Shown: piece after piece, positions 24,942 to 36,935 of the stretch
How positions within the stretch are numbered: position 1 is the stretch's first letter
Layout of the letters: each line of letters begins with the position of its first letter
Assembly: GCA_027627225.1 (NCBI GenBank)
Contig: CM051029.1
Coordinates: 1,258,501-1,322,500, forward strand
DNA from: Congeria kusceri
Taxonomy: Eukaryota > Mollusca > Bivalvia > Myida > Dreissenidae
Direction: 5' to 3'
DNA: 64,000 nt
Translations under genes and position numbers: made by a program
The notes under the pieces: generated by a model
Databases searched by the model: none
Told to the model about the DNA's origin: nothing
What the model saw: the letters and a program-made list of their open reading frames with translations, nothing else

Positions 24942-25436
24942 GTAAGCGCAATACTCATATTTTAAGAAAAAAAAGTTAACAATTATTTTATTTATATCAA
25001 CTAGATGTGTTTCTGGTATAATTCAAAATGTAATCGTGTGACTTCGTACAGAAGCAAGTATCACCGTCCTATCAACGGCTTCAATGCACGTTTACATTTG
25101 CAAAATTTGGATGCTGCATGGCTGGTTTTGATAAGTAATCAATCAATAACACATTTTAGTCCTAGAAAAATGGTGTGATTTTACATCAGAGTATGTGTCT
25201 TAGTGGCATACGTTACGTGAGCTGTCGCCTATAATTTAAACTTTAATATTTACGATGGATTGTGTACAATCATAAGTCCACCAGTCGCATTCTGGCCTGT
25301 ACAGGACCACAAAAATGAGATAACGCGAAGTGCATTTTAAATCTTCTGATATTTTTTTCAAATTGTCGTTAGAATTTCTAAGCTTCTTTTTAGTATGTAA
25401 TATCTTATAAGAAATGAAAATACTGCTTTATTGTAC

Positions 25437-25742
25437 ACGGTCCTGTTGTTCCTACGATCACGTATAGCATTCTACCGCACACTGACAAAAGTTGGATTGC
25501 AACAAACGAAACCATACGAGTTATAGCAGGAAGTACTGTTCGGTTGATGTGTTCAGTAGACAGTGTGCCAACTTCAGTATATTCATGGGGCTCCGGACAC
25601 GACGGCAACATTCGAAACATATCTAATACCACGCGCACAACGGACACAAACTATACATGCACGGTACAAAATATCATGAACACCACATTTAAAGGAAACG
25701 TTAATGGAAACAACCATTCATCAGTAAACCTGAACTTACTGT
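25437..25742 (+). pseudogene. Exon B5: Ig-like domain, acceptor site lost
   Basis: 306 bases, fully open, with RLMCSVDSVPTSVYSWGSG and TDTNYTCTVQNIM. Where A5 has an AG before its ATGGTCCT start, this copy has AC (25,435-25,436) in an otherwise matching GTAC/ACGGTCCT context. The exon body is intact but the splice acceptor is gone. Confidence 0.78.
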
Positions 25743-25839
25743 GTAAGTATTATAGCCGCATATTGTGTTCACCATTCAATATTCAGGCATTAAATATGTT
25801 TTTTTATCAATTTATTAGCCAATAGTTATTACCTTGCAG

Positions 25840-26129
25840 ATGGTCCTCAGAATATAGAAGCAAAATTCAACAACATCAAAAGATAAACCAAGTACTTAAA
25901 GTTATTAAAGGCTGGTCGTTCACAATAGCATGTTTTGCAAGCAGTAATCCAGCTCCTAGTCTTTCTTGGTATGGCCCTGGTACTCCAGAAGGAAATGTCC
26001 TGTCTATTACCAATGCGAACACTGACATGGACGGGAATATAACATGCAAAGCAGTTAACACAATGGTAGATAGCGTGGGATATAGAGTAAACGAGAACGC
26101 GCACATAACAATTACCCTTGATATACTAT
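25840..26129 (+). pseudogene. Exon B6: Ig-like domain with frameshift
   Basis: 290 bases against 291 in A6. A one-base loss near 25,875 leads to TAA at 25,884. The shifted frame continues cleanly through FTIACFASSNPAPSLSWYG and NITCKAVNTMVDS to a GTAAGT donor. Confidence 0.82.
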
Positions 26130-26413
26130 GTAAGTAATGTTAACCAAACTTGACCTTATTTGTACATATACAGGGATTGCTATGTAGGTAATGTTAGCCA
26201 ATATTGACTTTCTTTGTAATAAGCTTTGTTTATTTTAATATCACACTTGTTCTATATTTTGAATATGAATGCCCATTATTGATTTCCTACTTGCGATGGT
26301 ATTACATTCGAAAATGTATAACATAAAAATGGTTTTCATAAATAACTGCATGTATACCTACACATTAATTGCATAGTTATAAAAATGTATGATACGATTA
26401 ATTGATGCTACAG

Positions 26414-26699
26414 ACCCACCGGCTATTCAAGGTTTGCAGAACCAAAGCGCTCTACAAAAACACGTCTCTAACAGTTACATGCAACTTAACTAATGTTGGT
26501 AATCCACCAGCCTCAACCTTTACATGGATAAGGAAAGACACGAGTACAATGGTGGGTACAGGACAAACACTAACAATAAATAACATTGGATTGACCGATG
26601 AAGGGGAATACCAATGTAATGCATCAAACAGAATGCAGCCTATTGGAGATGAGGTTGTGAACGGATTTAGTCAATCGACATTCTTTATAAATGTTGAAT
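26414..26699 (+). pseudogene. Exon B7: Ig-like domain with homopolymer insertion
   Basis: 286 bases against 285 in A7. A run of five A at 26,456-26,460 has one base too many for the frame; downstream the other frame reads TVTCNLTNVGNPPASTFTW and LTDEGEYQCNASNRMQP. The donor is GTAATT. A homopolymer indel is the kind of difference a sequencing error could also produce. Confidence 0.82.
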
Positions 26700-27181
26700 G
26701 TAATTTAATGATTACTACGTTTTTATTTAACTAATGTTTTAATTTTAATTAGAAAATAAAATGGAAATAATATTCATTCTTTTGGCATCACACATATCAA
26801 GTTGTTAACTTATCAAGACAAATACGTATTTGAGTTAAAACAATTCCGGCGTTTGTAGAAATTGTGAGAAAAATGTTCGAAAAAGTGTGTTTAATGTTTC
26901 TATTGCAAATAACTGTCACGGTGCCATATTTTTATATTATAATGTTTATTCGCCACTCCGTGTTTTGCTTTTTGTCCCAGCCTTCTTAACTTTTGGAAAA
27001 TTAATGTATAATTGACCGGAGCGTTATTAACCACAATAAACTGTAATTATTTATCCGTTATTTCTACCAAATTTTCCTAAATAGTTCCTGTGGTGTATCA
27101 TACAATAGCCACTTTATTAACAAAGTTTGTAGTGTTATATTGATGTTCCAATATATATTTCACAAGCAAGTTTTCTTCCAG

Positions 27182-27475
27182 ACGGGTCAAATATACGGGC
27201 ATTCAAAGCAAACGAATCAAGCATTAACATTACTGTTGACCAAGGCGAAACAATAGAGCTGGTATGTGATGCCGATGGTGACCCTCAACCAAATGTTCGT
27301 ATCGTCAATGCAACTCGTGGAAATGAAACAATCCTTGTTGAGAATGAAGCACATAAGGTCAAGTCTCACATACATCGAGCAAGATGTGAATATGATGCTG
27401 GAAACTATAAATGCCTCGTAAACAACCGTTTTAACCAAGGACAACACAAACAGTCACTGGCTCTATTCGTTAACT
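27182..27475 (+). pseudogene. Exon B8: Ig-like domain, donor site lost
   Basis: 294 bases, open, with DQGETIELVCDADGDP and RCEYDAGNYKCLVNN. Where A8 ends AACT/GTAAGT, this copy has AACT/CTAAGT, so the GT is lost at 27,476-27,477 and translation would run into TAA. Confidence 0.85.
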
Positions 27476-27581
27476 CTAAGTAATGATGTGCATATATATA
27501 TCAAACCGTGCTTAGTTACGAATACATATGTTCCCTATACATATGTCAAAGCGCATACAATACAACTGTATTCTTGTACAG

Positions 27582-27899
27582 ATGCACCAAAATCGTCGCC
27601 CTTTTCACCTCCTATAACATAACAGTACAGGGCTGCTAACGACTCGGCTGTGTTTACCTTCACAATCATGGCCTATCCGGAGACAAAATCTTCAGACTTC
27701 AGTTGGTACAAACGTGTAGATGATGACTGGAAGGATGTGTCCAGTGACTCCATCAACTTTCTGATTAATACCTCGGACGACAATATGCAGACTCAAATGG
27801 TGATTTTCCGTGTGCAGGTTGGAGATTATGGACTCTACATGGTGTACGTTTCAAACACATTGGGTTCAGTAGCGCAAGTGTTTACCTTACACGCTCAGT
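27582..27899 (+). pseudogene. Exon B9: membrane-proximal Ig-like domain with stop codon
   Basis: 318 bases, phase 1-1. A TAA at 27,620-27,622 sits where A9 has GAT. After it the domain is complete: FTFTIMAYPE, DFSWYKRVDDDW, and the strand VGDYGLYMVYVSNTLGS, in which Val replaces the second Ig Cys. The lack of cysteines is shared with the readable part of A9, so it is a family trait rather than damage. Confidence 0.82.
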
Positions 27900-28054
27900 G
27901 TATGTAGTGATAACAACGTTGAATTTGTTTGTCTTTGTAATTATGTTCTAACACAACTAGAGCTAAGTATTGATGAAGTTAGTAGAATCACAATAATAAT
28001 CGCGTATATATATATGCATAGGTTTTATTATTTATTTGAGTACAATGATTTTAG

Positions 28055-28351
28055 CCAAAACATATGTTCCGAAGGACTTGCTTATTGACCGGGTAGGAAA
28101 AACGGACATTGTTATTACATGGGTACCTTGATTTAATGGCGAACAGGATCAGAACTTCACTATTCGATATAAAGAAGTCGATATTGAAATATGGAAAGAT
28201 ATCTACGTGGCTGGTTCTGTTATAAGCTATACCTGGACAATTGAAGGATTTAAACCTGGCACGACATACCAAATCAAAATGTTGGCAGAAAACAAACTAG
28301 GCAAATCAGAATGGACCAAGGCAATAACAGAAACTACGCTTTTTGATGCAG
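28055..28351 (+). pseudogene. Fibronectin type III domain exon with stop codon
   Basis: 297 bases, phase 1-1. Reads DIVITWVP, TGA (28,129-28,131), FNGEQDQNFTIRYKEVD, then GFKPGTTYQIKMLAENKLGK and SEWTKAITETT. This matches FN3 strands B to G with the W in strand B and the L/Y/A pattern in strand F. TGA replaces the Gly codon usually seen in the P-G-F-N-G turn. Confidence 0.85.
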
Positions 28352-28461
28352 GTAATTTCAGCTGGTGAAATCATTTGTATCAACTGTAGTCTAAAGATCG
28401 CCAAATGAATATTTTAATCTGTATTGTGTTCCATAGTTCAAATGTATTTGTGTTATTACAG

Positions 28462-28569
28462 TTGACAATCGCTCGGCTGCACCTGCTATTGGTGGTGCAA
28501 TAGGTGCTGCTGCAGGAGTTGGTATAATTGTCGCCGTTATAGTTGTGATATAGAAATACAGAACACGGG
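28462..28569 (+). pseudogene. Transmembrane-helix exon with stop codon
   Basis: 108 bases, phase 1-1. After SAAPAIGGAIGAAAG comes a V/I-rich hydrophobic run ending in IVVI, then TAG (28,551-28,553) and the basic stop-transfer KYRTR. Small-residue repeats (GAIGAAAG) resemble helix-packing motifs. The stop falls exactly at the membrane-cytoplasm border. Confidence 0.83.
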
Positions 28570-28764
28570 GTAAATCTATGTTTTTAAACGTATATCATTA
28601 TCTTCCACCTTTATTGTTTAGTGATACGTATTGCTGGTATATGATAAGACATGTAAACTAAACCTTTAATTAACACAATGTTCACTGTTCAGTATTAACT
28701 ACGACATTTTCTTATTTACTCATTATAATGTATTTTTACATATACTTATTATTTTGTGTTTCAG

Positions 28765-28804
28765 CATTGCACAATTCTGATGCAAATGAAATACTAACGA
28801 GAAG
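28765..28804 (+). other. Possible small cytoplasmic exon
   Basis: After TTTCAG, 40 bases read LHNSDANEILTR before a GTATGA donor. It accepts phase 1 but leaves phase 2, which does not match the next recognised exon at 29,281. Either another small exon lies between (for example near 29,050-29,090) or the frame is broken here. Confidence 0.4.
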
Positions 28805-29280
28805 GTATGACTCTTTTTTATTTGAATATAAATCAGTATCGTCTGGCATGTAGTTTAGAAATGTAAGTTGCTTTTTAGTTATTAACACATATACATGTAT
28901 GGTTGATTCATTTTTTTTATTGAAGCGGATAATATTTAGAAGTCTGTTGTATGGAATGTATTTGTGTATTTTGCATTATTGTGTTATTTATAAATTGATG
29001 GTGTAATGTATTTATTAGATGTATGTCATTTTTTAAATATCTGTTGAAGGCCAATAAATCGTGCAAACGGGGTACACGAAAATACAGGTAGGTAATGATT
29101 AATAATTAATAACCATTTGCTTATTGCATTATCCATTTCAACCAGTCATAAAGGGTATCAAGTTTCAAATGATCTAGTGGTTAAAAATGACGTACCGGTA
29201 TTTAATGTAATATGCGATGCAATGATTATTATAAGTTATGTTTTATCTACTTACATGTATACCTTTCTAAATTTTTCAAG

Positions 29281-29781
29281 GTATGTTAACACCTAATCAT
29301 GAGCAACAAACAACCAAACATGCACCGACGTCATCGCGTCCCGGTAATAAATGTCAAAACTCACGTGAGCTGGCACATACATTAGAACCGTATGTTAGCA
29401 AAAAAACAAATGCACAAAGATCCCAAAAGCATTCAGTGAAATCAGCACCTGTTATGTACAAAAAATACAGTTTACAGAAAAGTGTAGAGAAAACAGCACC
29501 TGCAAAGAACGATAAACAAGGGAAATCAATTCCTCTGACAGATAAGGTCACAAGCTCACAAATGCATGAAACTGTAATTGTTGACCCCATTGCAATACCC
29601 CCTAAAGATAAATCTTTACTACAAAGACGAGACTCTTTTTCTATTGAGCACGATCCAATATTTGACAATCTCTATAAGACCAAGAAGCAGTTCAAGAGTA
29701 GAGAAATCAGCGTTCACAACTTACGAGAGACTGTTGTTCGAGATAAGGACATTCCAACAGATGTGTTCGCTGAAGCAATTC
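29281..29781 (+). CDS. Juxtamembrane exon and start of PTP D1
   Basis: An open, hydrophilic, Lys/Ser-rich stretch of about 165 codons leads to ISVHNLRETVV and DIPTDVFAEAI, which matches the helical segment just before an RPTP D1 domain. A candidate Tyr site is in EHDPIFDNLY. The acceptor is TTTCAAG; the likely donor is GTATTA after the AEAI codons. No damage inside this exon. Confidence 0.7.
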
Positions 29782-29944
29782 GTATTACTTTAATTTACTA
29801 TAATGCATGGTCCCACTCAAATATTTAAATATGATTACTTCAACTCACATACTTATTTACCAATCCTGTCAAATAAGTTACATAATATGTACACAGACGT
29901 TAATTCTGTATAACATGAATAATCATGCAAATCTTTCTTTTAAG

Positions 29945-30042
29945 GCAATGAAATGTTGCAAGTGAGAAAATAAAGTATTCCACAAACGCAGCCATGAAGC
30001 CAGCCTACACATCGAAAAACAGATATAAAAATGTGTACCCAT
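29945..30042 (+). pseudogene. PTP D1 exon with the KNRYKN motif
   Basis: Reads ASEKIKYSTNAAMKPAYTSK then NRYKNVYP up to a GTAAGT donor, the conserved N-terminal PTP motif that orders the domain. The frame that gives this motif has a TGA close to the acceptor, so the join to the previous exon is doubtful. Confidence 0.75.
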
Positions 30043-30299
30043 GTAAGTGCCAAATAACCTTTTATATAAAATGGTAAACAATAAAACATTAATTTTTAAC
30101 ATTTATGTTCTGCATTGTATAATATCAGCGAAAGTAGACCAGAACAAAGGATTATCAGTATGTGTTGGTTATAATAAGTATGTACTTATTTGTGAACATC
30201 TCAAAATATAAATTGCAACAACATTACATCAAATCGTATGTTACCATCTGGTCAGCATTGCTAGGCATGATTTGAAGATAAATTATTAGAATTCCTTCA

Positions 30300-30870
30300 A
30301 TGTTTTAACCAAACTAGTAGATAATTATATTGATGATATATTAAACATAGATAACCCTTTCTTTGAACAAACTATCCATAACATTTATTCTTAAGAACTT
30401 TCCTTAAATATAGCGTCTTCATCATTTACATAGGCTGCATTCCTATACTTACATCTTACGGTTACTCACAATATAGTAATAACCAGTCTATATGGCAAAC
30501 GCGATGATTTTAATTTCGAACTTGTAAATTTCCCTTTCTTGGATGATAATATGCCTAAAGGTCTTTCCTATGGCATATGCATTTCGCAATTAGTTTGATG
30601 CGCAAGAGCTTGCTCATGAGATAAAGATTTCAATGAACGTAACCTTACACATACTAAAGAAATTATTAACATAAGGATGTTTTATATCGCAAACGATTTC
30701 CGAATTGTATAGAAAATATTCTGTTTTAGTTTATAAATACGATGTTTCGTTGAAGTCGATCTTAACTAACGGAATATCCCACCAATCATTTAACAGTGAT
30801 ATTTTGAAACGTGTTTGCAAATGTTATTATGTTAAAGTGAATGGTTAACTTATACTGAATAATTTGGTAC
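30300..30870 (+). mobile_element. Decayed reverse transcriptase fragment
   Basis: A plus-strand reading, broken by several stops, gives NYIDDILNIDNPFFEQTIHN (the YxDD catalytic motif), then LYGKRDDFNFELVNFPFLDD, then SYGICISQLV and CARACS, and DFNERNLTHTKEIIN. The LYDKRDDFNF...VNFP...SYGVYISQL series recurs in many invertebrate retroelement polymerases. The element class is not settled; Penelope- or DIRS-like elements are possible. Confidence 0.65.
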
Positions 30871-31307
30871 ACTTTTTCTTATCAAAAGGATATAAACGGC
30901 TTATACAAAAAAACACATGCTTATTCTTTGTCGATACTGAATTTCTTTCATCGGAACATATTTTGACGTTTTAATATCACCGTGTCAAAGCGTTCGGTAA
31001 CCTTTCCGTTAAAAACATATAGAGCAATATCGCCTCTCTTCTAAAGTCAGATAATGAAGATGATAAAATCAATTGTACTACCTGATAGACAGTCAGTCGG
31101 TACTTATCAGAAATTTTCCGAAGATTTTCGGTTGCTATCGATTTTATCTGATTATCAATACTGATTTATCTAAGATTCAATAATTGATAAATATTACGCT
31201 TTCATAACTTAATAATCTAATCTGGCAGCCCTGTAAGCTCAGTGTTTTTTTGCAAGAGTATATCGGTATTAGAGATAAAGCAACACGCGTAATAATAAAA
31301 ATAATAT

Positions 31308-31314
31308 ATATAAC

Positions 31315-31349
<35 letters not shown>

Positions 31350-31460
31350 AAGTTATAATACGAATACTTCTACTACTGCTACTAATAACAATAATACTAA
31401 TCATAATAAGAATAATGATAATAAAAAAAAATTAATAACAATAGTAATAATAATAATAAA
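31308..31460. repeat. (AAT)n-rich microsatellite
   Basis: AAT/TAA triplets with scattered substitutions. Confidence 0.9.
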
Positions 31461-32177
31461 AATCTACTAGCGGATCCCGGCGCGCGCCCCCACTAAATCG
31501 TCCCGACCATATATATAAGGGTGAATATAAAACGGTAAAAACTAAATAAATATGCTAAAAAAATCGATCGCTTCGGTCGCTCAAATTGGTAAAAGACACG
31601 CATCTCCTTCAGTCAAACATACCCGACCTAGCACGCCCCCCTAAGATTTATTACGAACACCGTAGAACCGGCGCCAAAGTTCACCAAAAACAATTAACTA
31701 TAGACATGGGTATTTACCTTTGTAAGTTGATTATATTATTTTCTGTTCTTAATTTCTATAATATTTAAACTTGTCAGATGCAATACACATGTGACACAGG
31801 ATATCACAAAAAAGACATTAATATGTTTCGAATAATTATGATTAAAAGTGGAAATTAAAGTCAAATCAATGACTACTTTCGAGTATAAACAGCTTTGTCT
31901 CAATTAATAGTTTTGTTTGAAAAGAGACCATTGCATTTCTGTAAATTAATAATAAAAAAATTATCGATGCGTGTGTGTATGCATTTACTGATTTTATATG
32001 TTGAACGATGTTCCTGATATATAGCAATACATGTCGTATACAATTTTGCGAATAGGCACATCCAACAATGGCAATTTACTGCCAAAGTAGGTGTATGTCA
32101 GACAAATGAACCAACATGTCTTTCGAACATATGGTAAATTATTAATTTATTCAGTGAAACGACGTGCATTTGGTGGT

Positions 32178-32279
32178 GATGATGACAATGATGATGATGA
32201 TGATGATATTGATGATGATGACGACGATGATGATGATGATGATGATATTGATGATGATGACGACGATGATGATGATGCA
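32178..32279. repeat. (GAT)n microsatellite
   Basis: GAT triplets with GAC variants and two ATT interruptions, internally duplicated (the same 39-base pattern occurs twice). Reading frames give poly-Asp artefacts. Confidence 0.93.
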
Positions 32280-32415
32280 AAGATGTATCCTATATATTTG
32301 ATATGGATCTGAAGCTTATCGCTGCAGACCCACGTTCATCATAAAGGGTTTATAACTGCGCGATCAAAAGTTTACGCCCCCCTCCAACCCGAAATACTAC
32401 ACCCGCCCCTGTAAT

Positions 32416-32513
32416 CATCATCATCATCAGTATCATCATCATCAGCATCATCATCATCATCATCATCATCATTATATCACCAATCTCATCATCATAATCA
32501 GCATCATCATTAT
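32416..32513. repeat. (ATC)n microsatellite, inverted partner of the GAT array
   Basis: ATC triplets with AGC interruptions. ATC is the reverse complement of GAT, so this array and the one 137 bases upstream could pair. Confidence 0.92.
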
Positions 32514-35500
32514 TTAAATCGAATAATTCTACTTTTGCTCCCTTGATCTTATATTAATGTTGTTCTTAACTACATTTTGTGATACCACAACCACTGTCTG
32601 GCAATAAATGAGAACCGACCACGGACAAATACGATAATTTTGCATTATGAAATGGCATCTGTGACATATTGCGAATTACACAAGCACATAATTTAGTGGC
32701 CCCATTCGTCACCTTTGCCTATCCGTGGAGACTAGGCATAGAGCCCCTATTCAGACAAGTTTGCTCTTTACCCCTGGAAAAACATTCACACTTTGTCACA
32801 GAGGACCCAATAATTTAATTTTAAAAACAATTAGGACTTTTCCCATGCATAATGATCGTTATCAGCTGATTATACCACCAACCCATATAGTGCCTGCGCG
32901 ATCCCATTTTCATTTGAACTATGAAGCTTTAATTATTATAGAAACTTAAAGATAATATCATTAAAGTTATACATTTTATTAGTTACATTATCCTAACTTT
33001 GTAATTTCAGCTATTGTAGCTTGTTTTATTTTAATTTAAGTATGGAATTGTTGTTAGGCATATTAAAACTATCTAAAATAAGCTGCATAGTATAAGGTCT
33101 ATGATAATAAATCCAAGATTGTTGTTTGTTGCCCAAGAAGCGCCGCGGGAAACATATTCTGCTGGAACGATAGTGTTCCATGAAGCAACTCGGTAGCGTT
33201 CGACAACTCTCGTTTCTTTCAGTATAGAATAATGTAAATTAATTTTAAACTATAGGAACCTCATTTAAGCCTAAATTTCCCGCCTAAAATTACAAAAAAA
33301 TAACACCACTCGAAAAAGCAAAGCAGACTTTTTTGCAAATCAGTTTGTACCTTTTAGACAAATAAGGGAACGTTTACTTTTTATGCGATGAAGTTGAAAA
33401 TACACCATATTTCCCACCGAAATTATGTTATTTTCTATAGGAAATAGGGTGAGGTTACAGAAGTGCAAATTCACCCGCCTACATTTTAAAATAAATTAAA
33501 ATAAATGGTAACATATTAAAAAGCATAAAATTATCTTTTAAAATCAGTTTGTACTTTTCTGAGAGTAAAAAAATAAGGAAGTTACGGCAAATTATATATT
33601 AAAGCTCCCTAACAAAATCAATGTTAGTTTTGATTGAGAAGTGTACGTTTTTGCGCTGCGCTGAGAAGCGAAATTGTTGCAAATGTAACCCAAAATGCAC
33701 CGTCACCTTTAAATAAAGACGTTTTTGCTGTATGCACGTTTAAAACACATCCGAATATGGCAGTTCAAGATCACCCAAAATGATAATACTGTCTATGATA
33801 CATGAAAACAGCATACAAATGAGTAAAAAAAACAGACATCTTTACGTAAGGTTACAGGTACCTTCAACTTCTGACCGCCGTAGAAAATATGATATTTAAA
33901 CCAGTTGTTTGCTTATGAAGTTAAAGATAACAAAAAACACAACATTGGGGAATCATTTTAAGTTGAGCCAAGCTCCAGAAATGTCAAGCTGTTATGAAAC
34001 AAATGTAATAACGATAGAACATATCACAGAAATTTGCTTACGGCAACCCAAGTTAACGGCAGTGTTCACTCTTTATAGGAAACATATCATGTAATAGTGT
34101 GAATTCCTTACTGAAATAATAGTACTAAGCCCACAATTTTCCACGAAACCAACATATTTTTTGGCGACAGTTAGCTATACATCGACAAGAAAGTGAGCTA
34201 CCTATATTTCTAAGGTATGATTTTTAGCACTTTGGGCCATTTTAACGGATATCAATCATTTTGAACACCGTGAATATGGTTGATGAGAAGCTTTAACTTC
34301 TTTGTGTTTTAAAATTATGACGTGCATTGCGCGTTTCTGGATAACGTCATAAATTTAATATTTAATATATAGTATATTTCTACCGTCTCAGTGACGAAAC
34401 GTAAGGTAATTTAGTGTATATATATCGTGCTCGTTTATTTAATATTTTACTGCTTTTCCGATTGAAACACTAGTTTTAACACTCACGTTCATTAAGTGAA
34501 ATTATTTTTTTTAAGTTGTATTGGTATGAAGATTCTTTTGAAAATGCAGAATAGTATATAATATTTTATTTAGTTTAACATATTTTATATACAACAAAGC
34601 TATGTAATCTGCCTTGTAACACCTATCATTACGGATTCCTACTGAAATTGCATGATGGTGATCTGAAAACTGAACTATAATTATGATGCCATGTCTTTAA
34701 ATCTTTTTTATGAAAAGACGAGATGTAGTTGATATTTTTTTTATTTTTTTTTCATTTCATCGTGCCTCAGAAACTTGCAATTTTGCTAAGTACTCTGGTT
34801 TATAATTAACATTGAGCAATTAAATGGTAACTATATTGAACAAATATTCTCTTGTATTGCTGTTTAATTTGAATTGCAAAGCTATCAGGTTAATTTGTAT
34901 TTACACTTAAATGTTTTGTGAATAATTCTGGCCCAAGTGTAAGGTTCAGGCGCCCGTAAACACCCAATTCATTGCATTGACCGATCCAATGCGGATAGCC
35001 TAGGTTTCTCCATGTGTGTTTGGTGTTGTTTTATGTGTATTTGTGATTTTTGGCAAATGATCACTTGCCATAAATGAAGGACCTCGGGCTGCAAATAAGA
35101 GTTCTCTCCTGGGGTCGCAAGTAGAGATTCACTTTGTTTAAATTTTATTAGGTAGAAAAAAGTACCTCTTTGTGAAAGGCAACATATAATAAGGACATTT
35201 TCTGAATTTCCAAACAAACATGTAGTCAAATATGCAACCATAAATCTTAATGAGGTCAATCAACGCATTTGTATACGTTCCATGCGAACAAAATGGTGAA
35301 CATAAACTGTTGAAGAAACATTGTGCAAAAATGGCCACTGTTAACAAAACAAATTTGCTAGAAAATAACAAAAAAGATACTACTGTAGGTGACCTGTTTT
35401 TAATTTATAAATGAATACATTTGGTCATTCATGTACCCCACCCCTACTCCATCAAACAAGGAACAAAGTACAAATTGTATTACTATTATTTTTAAACTCA

Positions 35501-35753
35501 TGTATTTTAATGGTCTTCGGATTGAAACTAATCTAACCTGTTTTTTACATGATACATAGTACACTGAAATACAATGATCAATACGAACTTAGCACATTTA
35601 ACATAAACAATAAGTCGCTAGGACCTTTAAATGTAAAGGCCAATCTGCAGCATAGTCGTTAAATACCAAGTATTTTCTTAAACCAATTTGTACAGACATT
35701 TTGTTATATATTTTTTAAAGAAAATTTATTATTGTTTTATTTATTTTTTGCAG

Positions 35754-35830
35754 ACGATAAAAATCGTTTAACTCTTGCTATTATCGGAAACGATATCGAC
35801 ACCGATTTCATCAATGCCAGCTTCCTAGAT
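35754..35830 (+). CDS. PTP D1 exon (FINASF)
   Basis: 77 bases, entering phase 1 and leaving phase 0. DKNRLTLAI and TDFINASFLD match the RPTP YDHSRV...DYINASY region. D2 has a homologous exon of identical length (38,355-38,431). Confidence 0.85.
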
Positions 35831-35927
35831 GTAATGTATACGTTATTATATAGAGTGTGTGCATTATAATACTGTAATTTGTACATTTGTCAATTATGCA
35901 CATGTAAAACTATACGTTTTATTGCAG

Positions 35928-35964
35928 GGTTATTTTTCGCCAAAGAAATATACTGCTGCACAGG
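35928..35964 (+). CDS. PTP D1 exon (TAAQG)
   Basis: 37-base exon reading GYFSPKKYTAAQ, the Y-I-A-x-Q-G strand of PTPs. Phase 0 in, phase 1 out; borders GCAG and GTAAAA. Confidence 0.83.
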
Positions 35965-36179
35965 GTAAAAGTTTATATTAATTTCTTTATTTATTTATCT
36001 ATTTATTTATATATGTTTGTTTGTTTGTTGGTTCGCTTGTTTCGATTTACTGTTGGTAAACTATATGTTTTAATTTACTGTTTATTTATTTCTTTATTTA
36101 TATATTTATTTATGTTTTATTTTTTTATTTATTTTATTTATTTATTATTTATGTAGTTGTATTTGCTTGTATTCGGTAG

Positions 36180-36277
36180 GACCATTAGCTGGTACGAGAG
36201 CGGATTTATGGAGACTGATTTGGGAGAGGAATATCAGAGTTGTGGTCATGGTCGCAAATCTAGTAGAGGAATCAAAG
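36180..36277 (+). CDS. PTP D1 exon (PLAGTRADLWRLIWE)
   Basis: 98 bases reading PLAGTRADLWRLIWE and VVVMVANLVEESK, the conserved DFWRMVWE and IVMLT region of PTP domains. Intact. Confidence 0.87.
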
Positions 36278-36444
36278 GTACGAACAATTATGTTGCTTTA
36301 CATAGTGTAGTGTTACTATTGGTTTTGTATTTTTAACCTCATTATGTCATGTATAAAACGTGTGTGCGTATGTGTATGTGTAAATAAAGTTTTAAAAAAA
36401 CAATCGCACTTCCGTAATATTAGTACATAAAAATATGTTTACAG

Positions 36445-36570
36445 AGAAAATGCTTCCAGTACTGGCCTATAGACGCCGGAAATGACTGTCAGTATGGTGA
36501 CTCCACAATACATTTCCTTGCGGAAGAGAATTATGCCGACTTTGTTATTCGCACGTTGCAATGCACTCGG
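36445..36570 (+). CDS. PTP D1 exon (KCFQYWP)
   Basis: 126 bases reading RKCFQYWPID, then the FLAEENYADFVIRTL strands, corresponding to the KCxQYWP block. Phase 0-0. Same length as the D2 exon at 38,973-39,098. Confidence 0.87.
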
Positions 36571-36689
36571 GTATTATTAAATAACAATTACGTTATGTAA
36601 TATGTAATGTCTGCTTTCTATACCTTCATGCATATGATGATGTTATGTTTCTTTGCATGAACTTAAAAACAATACATAATTATTTGTAG

Positions 36690-36811
36690 ATGGGCTCTTC
36701 TAAGACTGTCACTCATTTACACTTTACCGCCTGGCCAGACACAGCTCTTTCCCTTATGCAATTTTGGCGCAAGGTGCGCAGTGTGGAAGCTCGCTGAATT
36801 GTGCATTGCAG
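36690..36811 (+). pseudogene. PTP D1 exon: WPD loop and VHC, with stop
   Basis: Reads HLHFTAWPD (general-acid loop) and SLMQFWRKVRS, then TGA at 36,795-36,797, then IVHC and the first two bases of Ser. The usual H-G-V-P after WPD is shortened, so a small in-frame loss is likely. The active-site Cys codon ends two bases before the GT. Confidence 0.83.
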
Positions 36812-36935
36812 GTTTGCCATTCTTGTTTTTTTTAAATATGCTGCACTAATATAAATAAAGTATATATTGTAGTTAAAGTAATCATTTTATGTTACTGCAC
36901 ATTTTATTCAGATCTTAATGTGTTTTGTTCTTAAG

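Larger units (their letters stand above)
30043..35753. other. Long D1 intron with repeats
   Basis: A 5.7 kb intron inside the PTP D1 coding region. It holds a reverse transcriptase fragment and several microsatellites, listed separately. I found no missing coding exon; the protein join across it (VYP then YDKNRL) is seamless. Confidence 0.75.
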
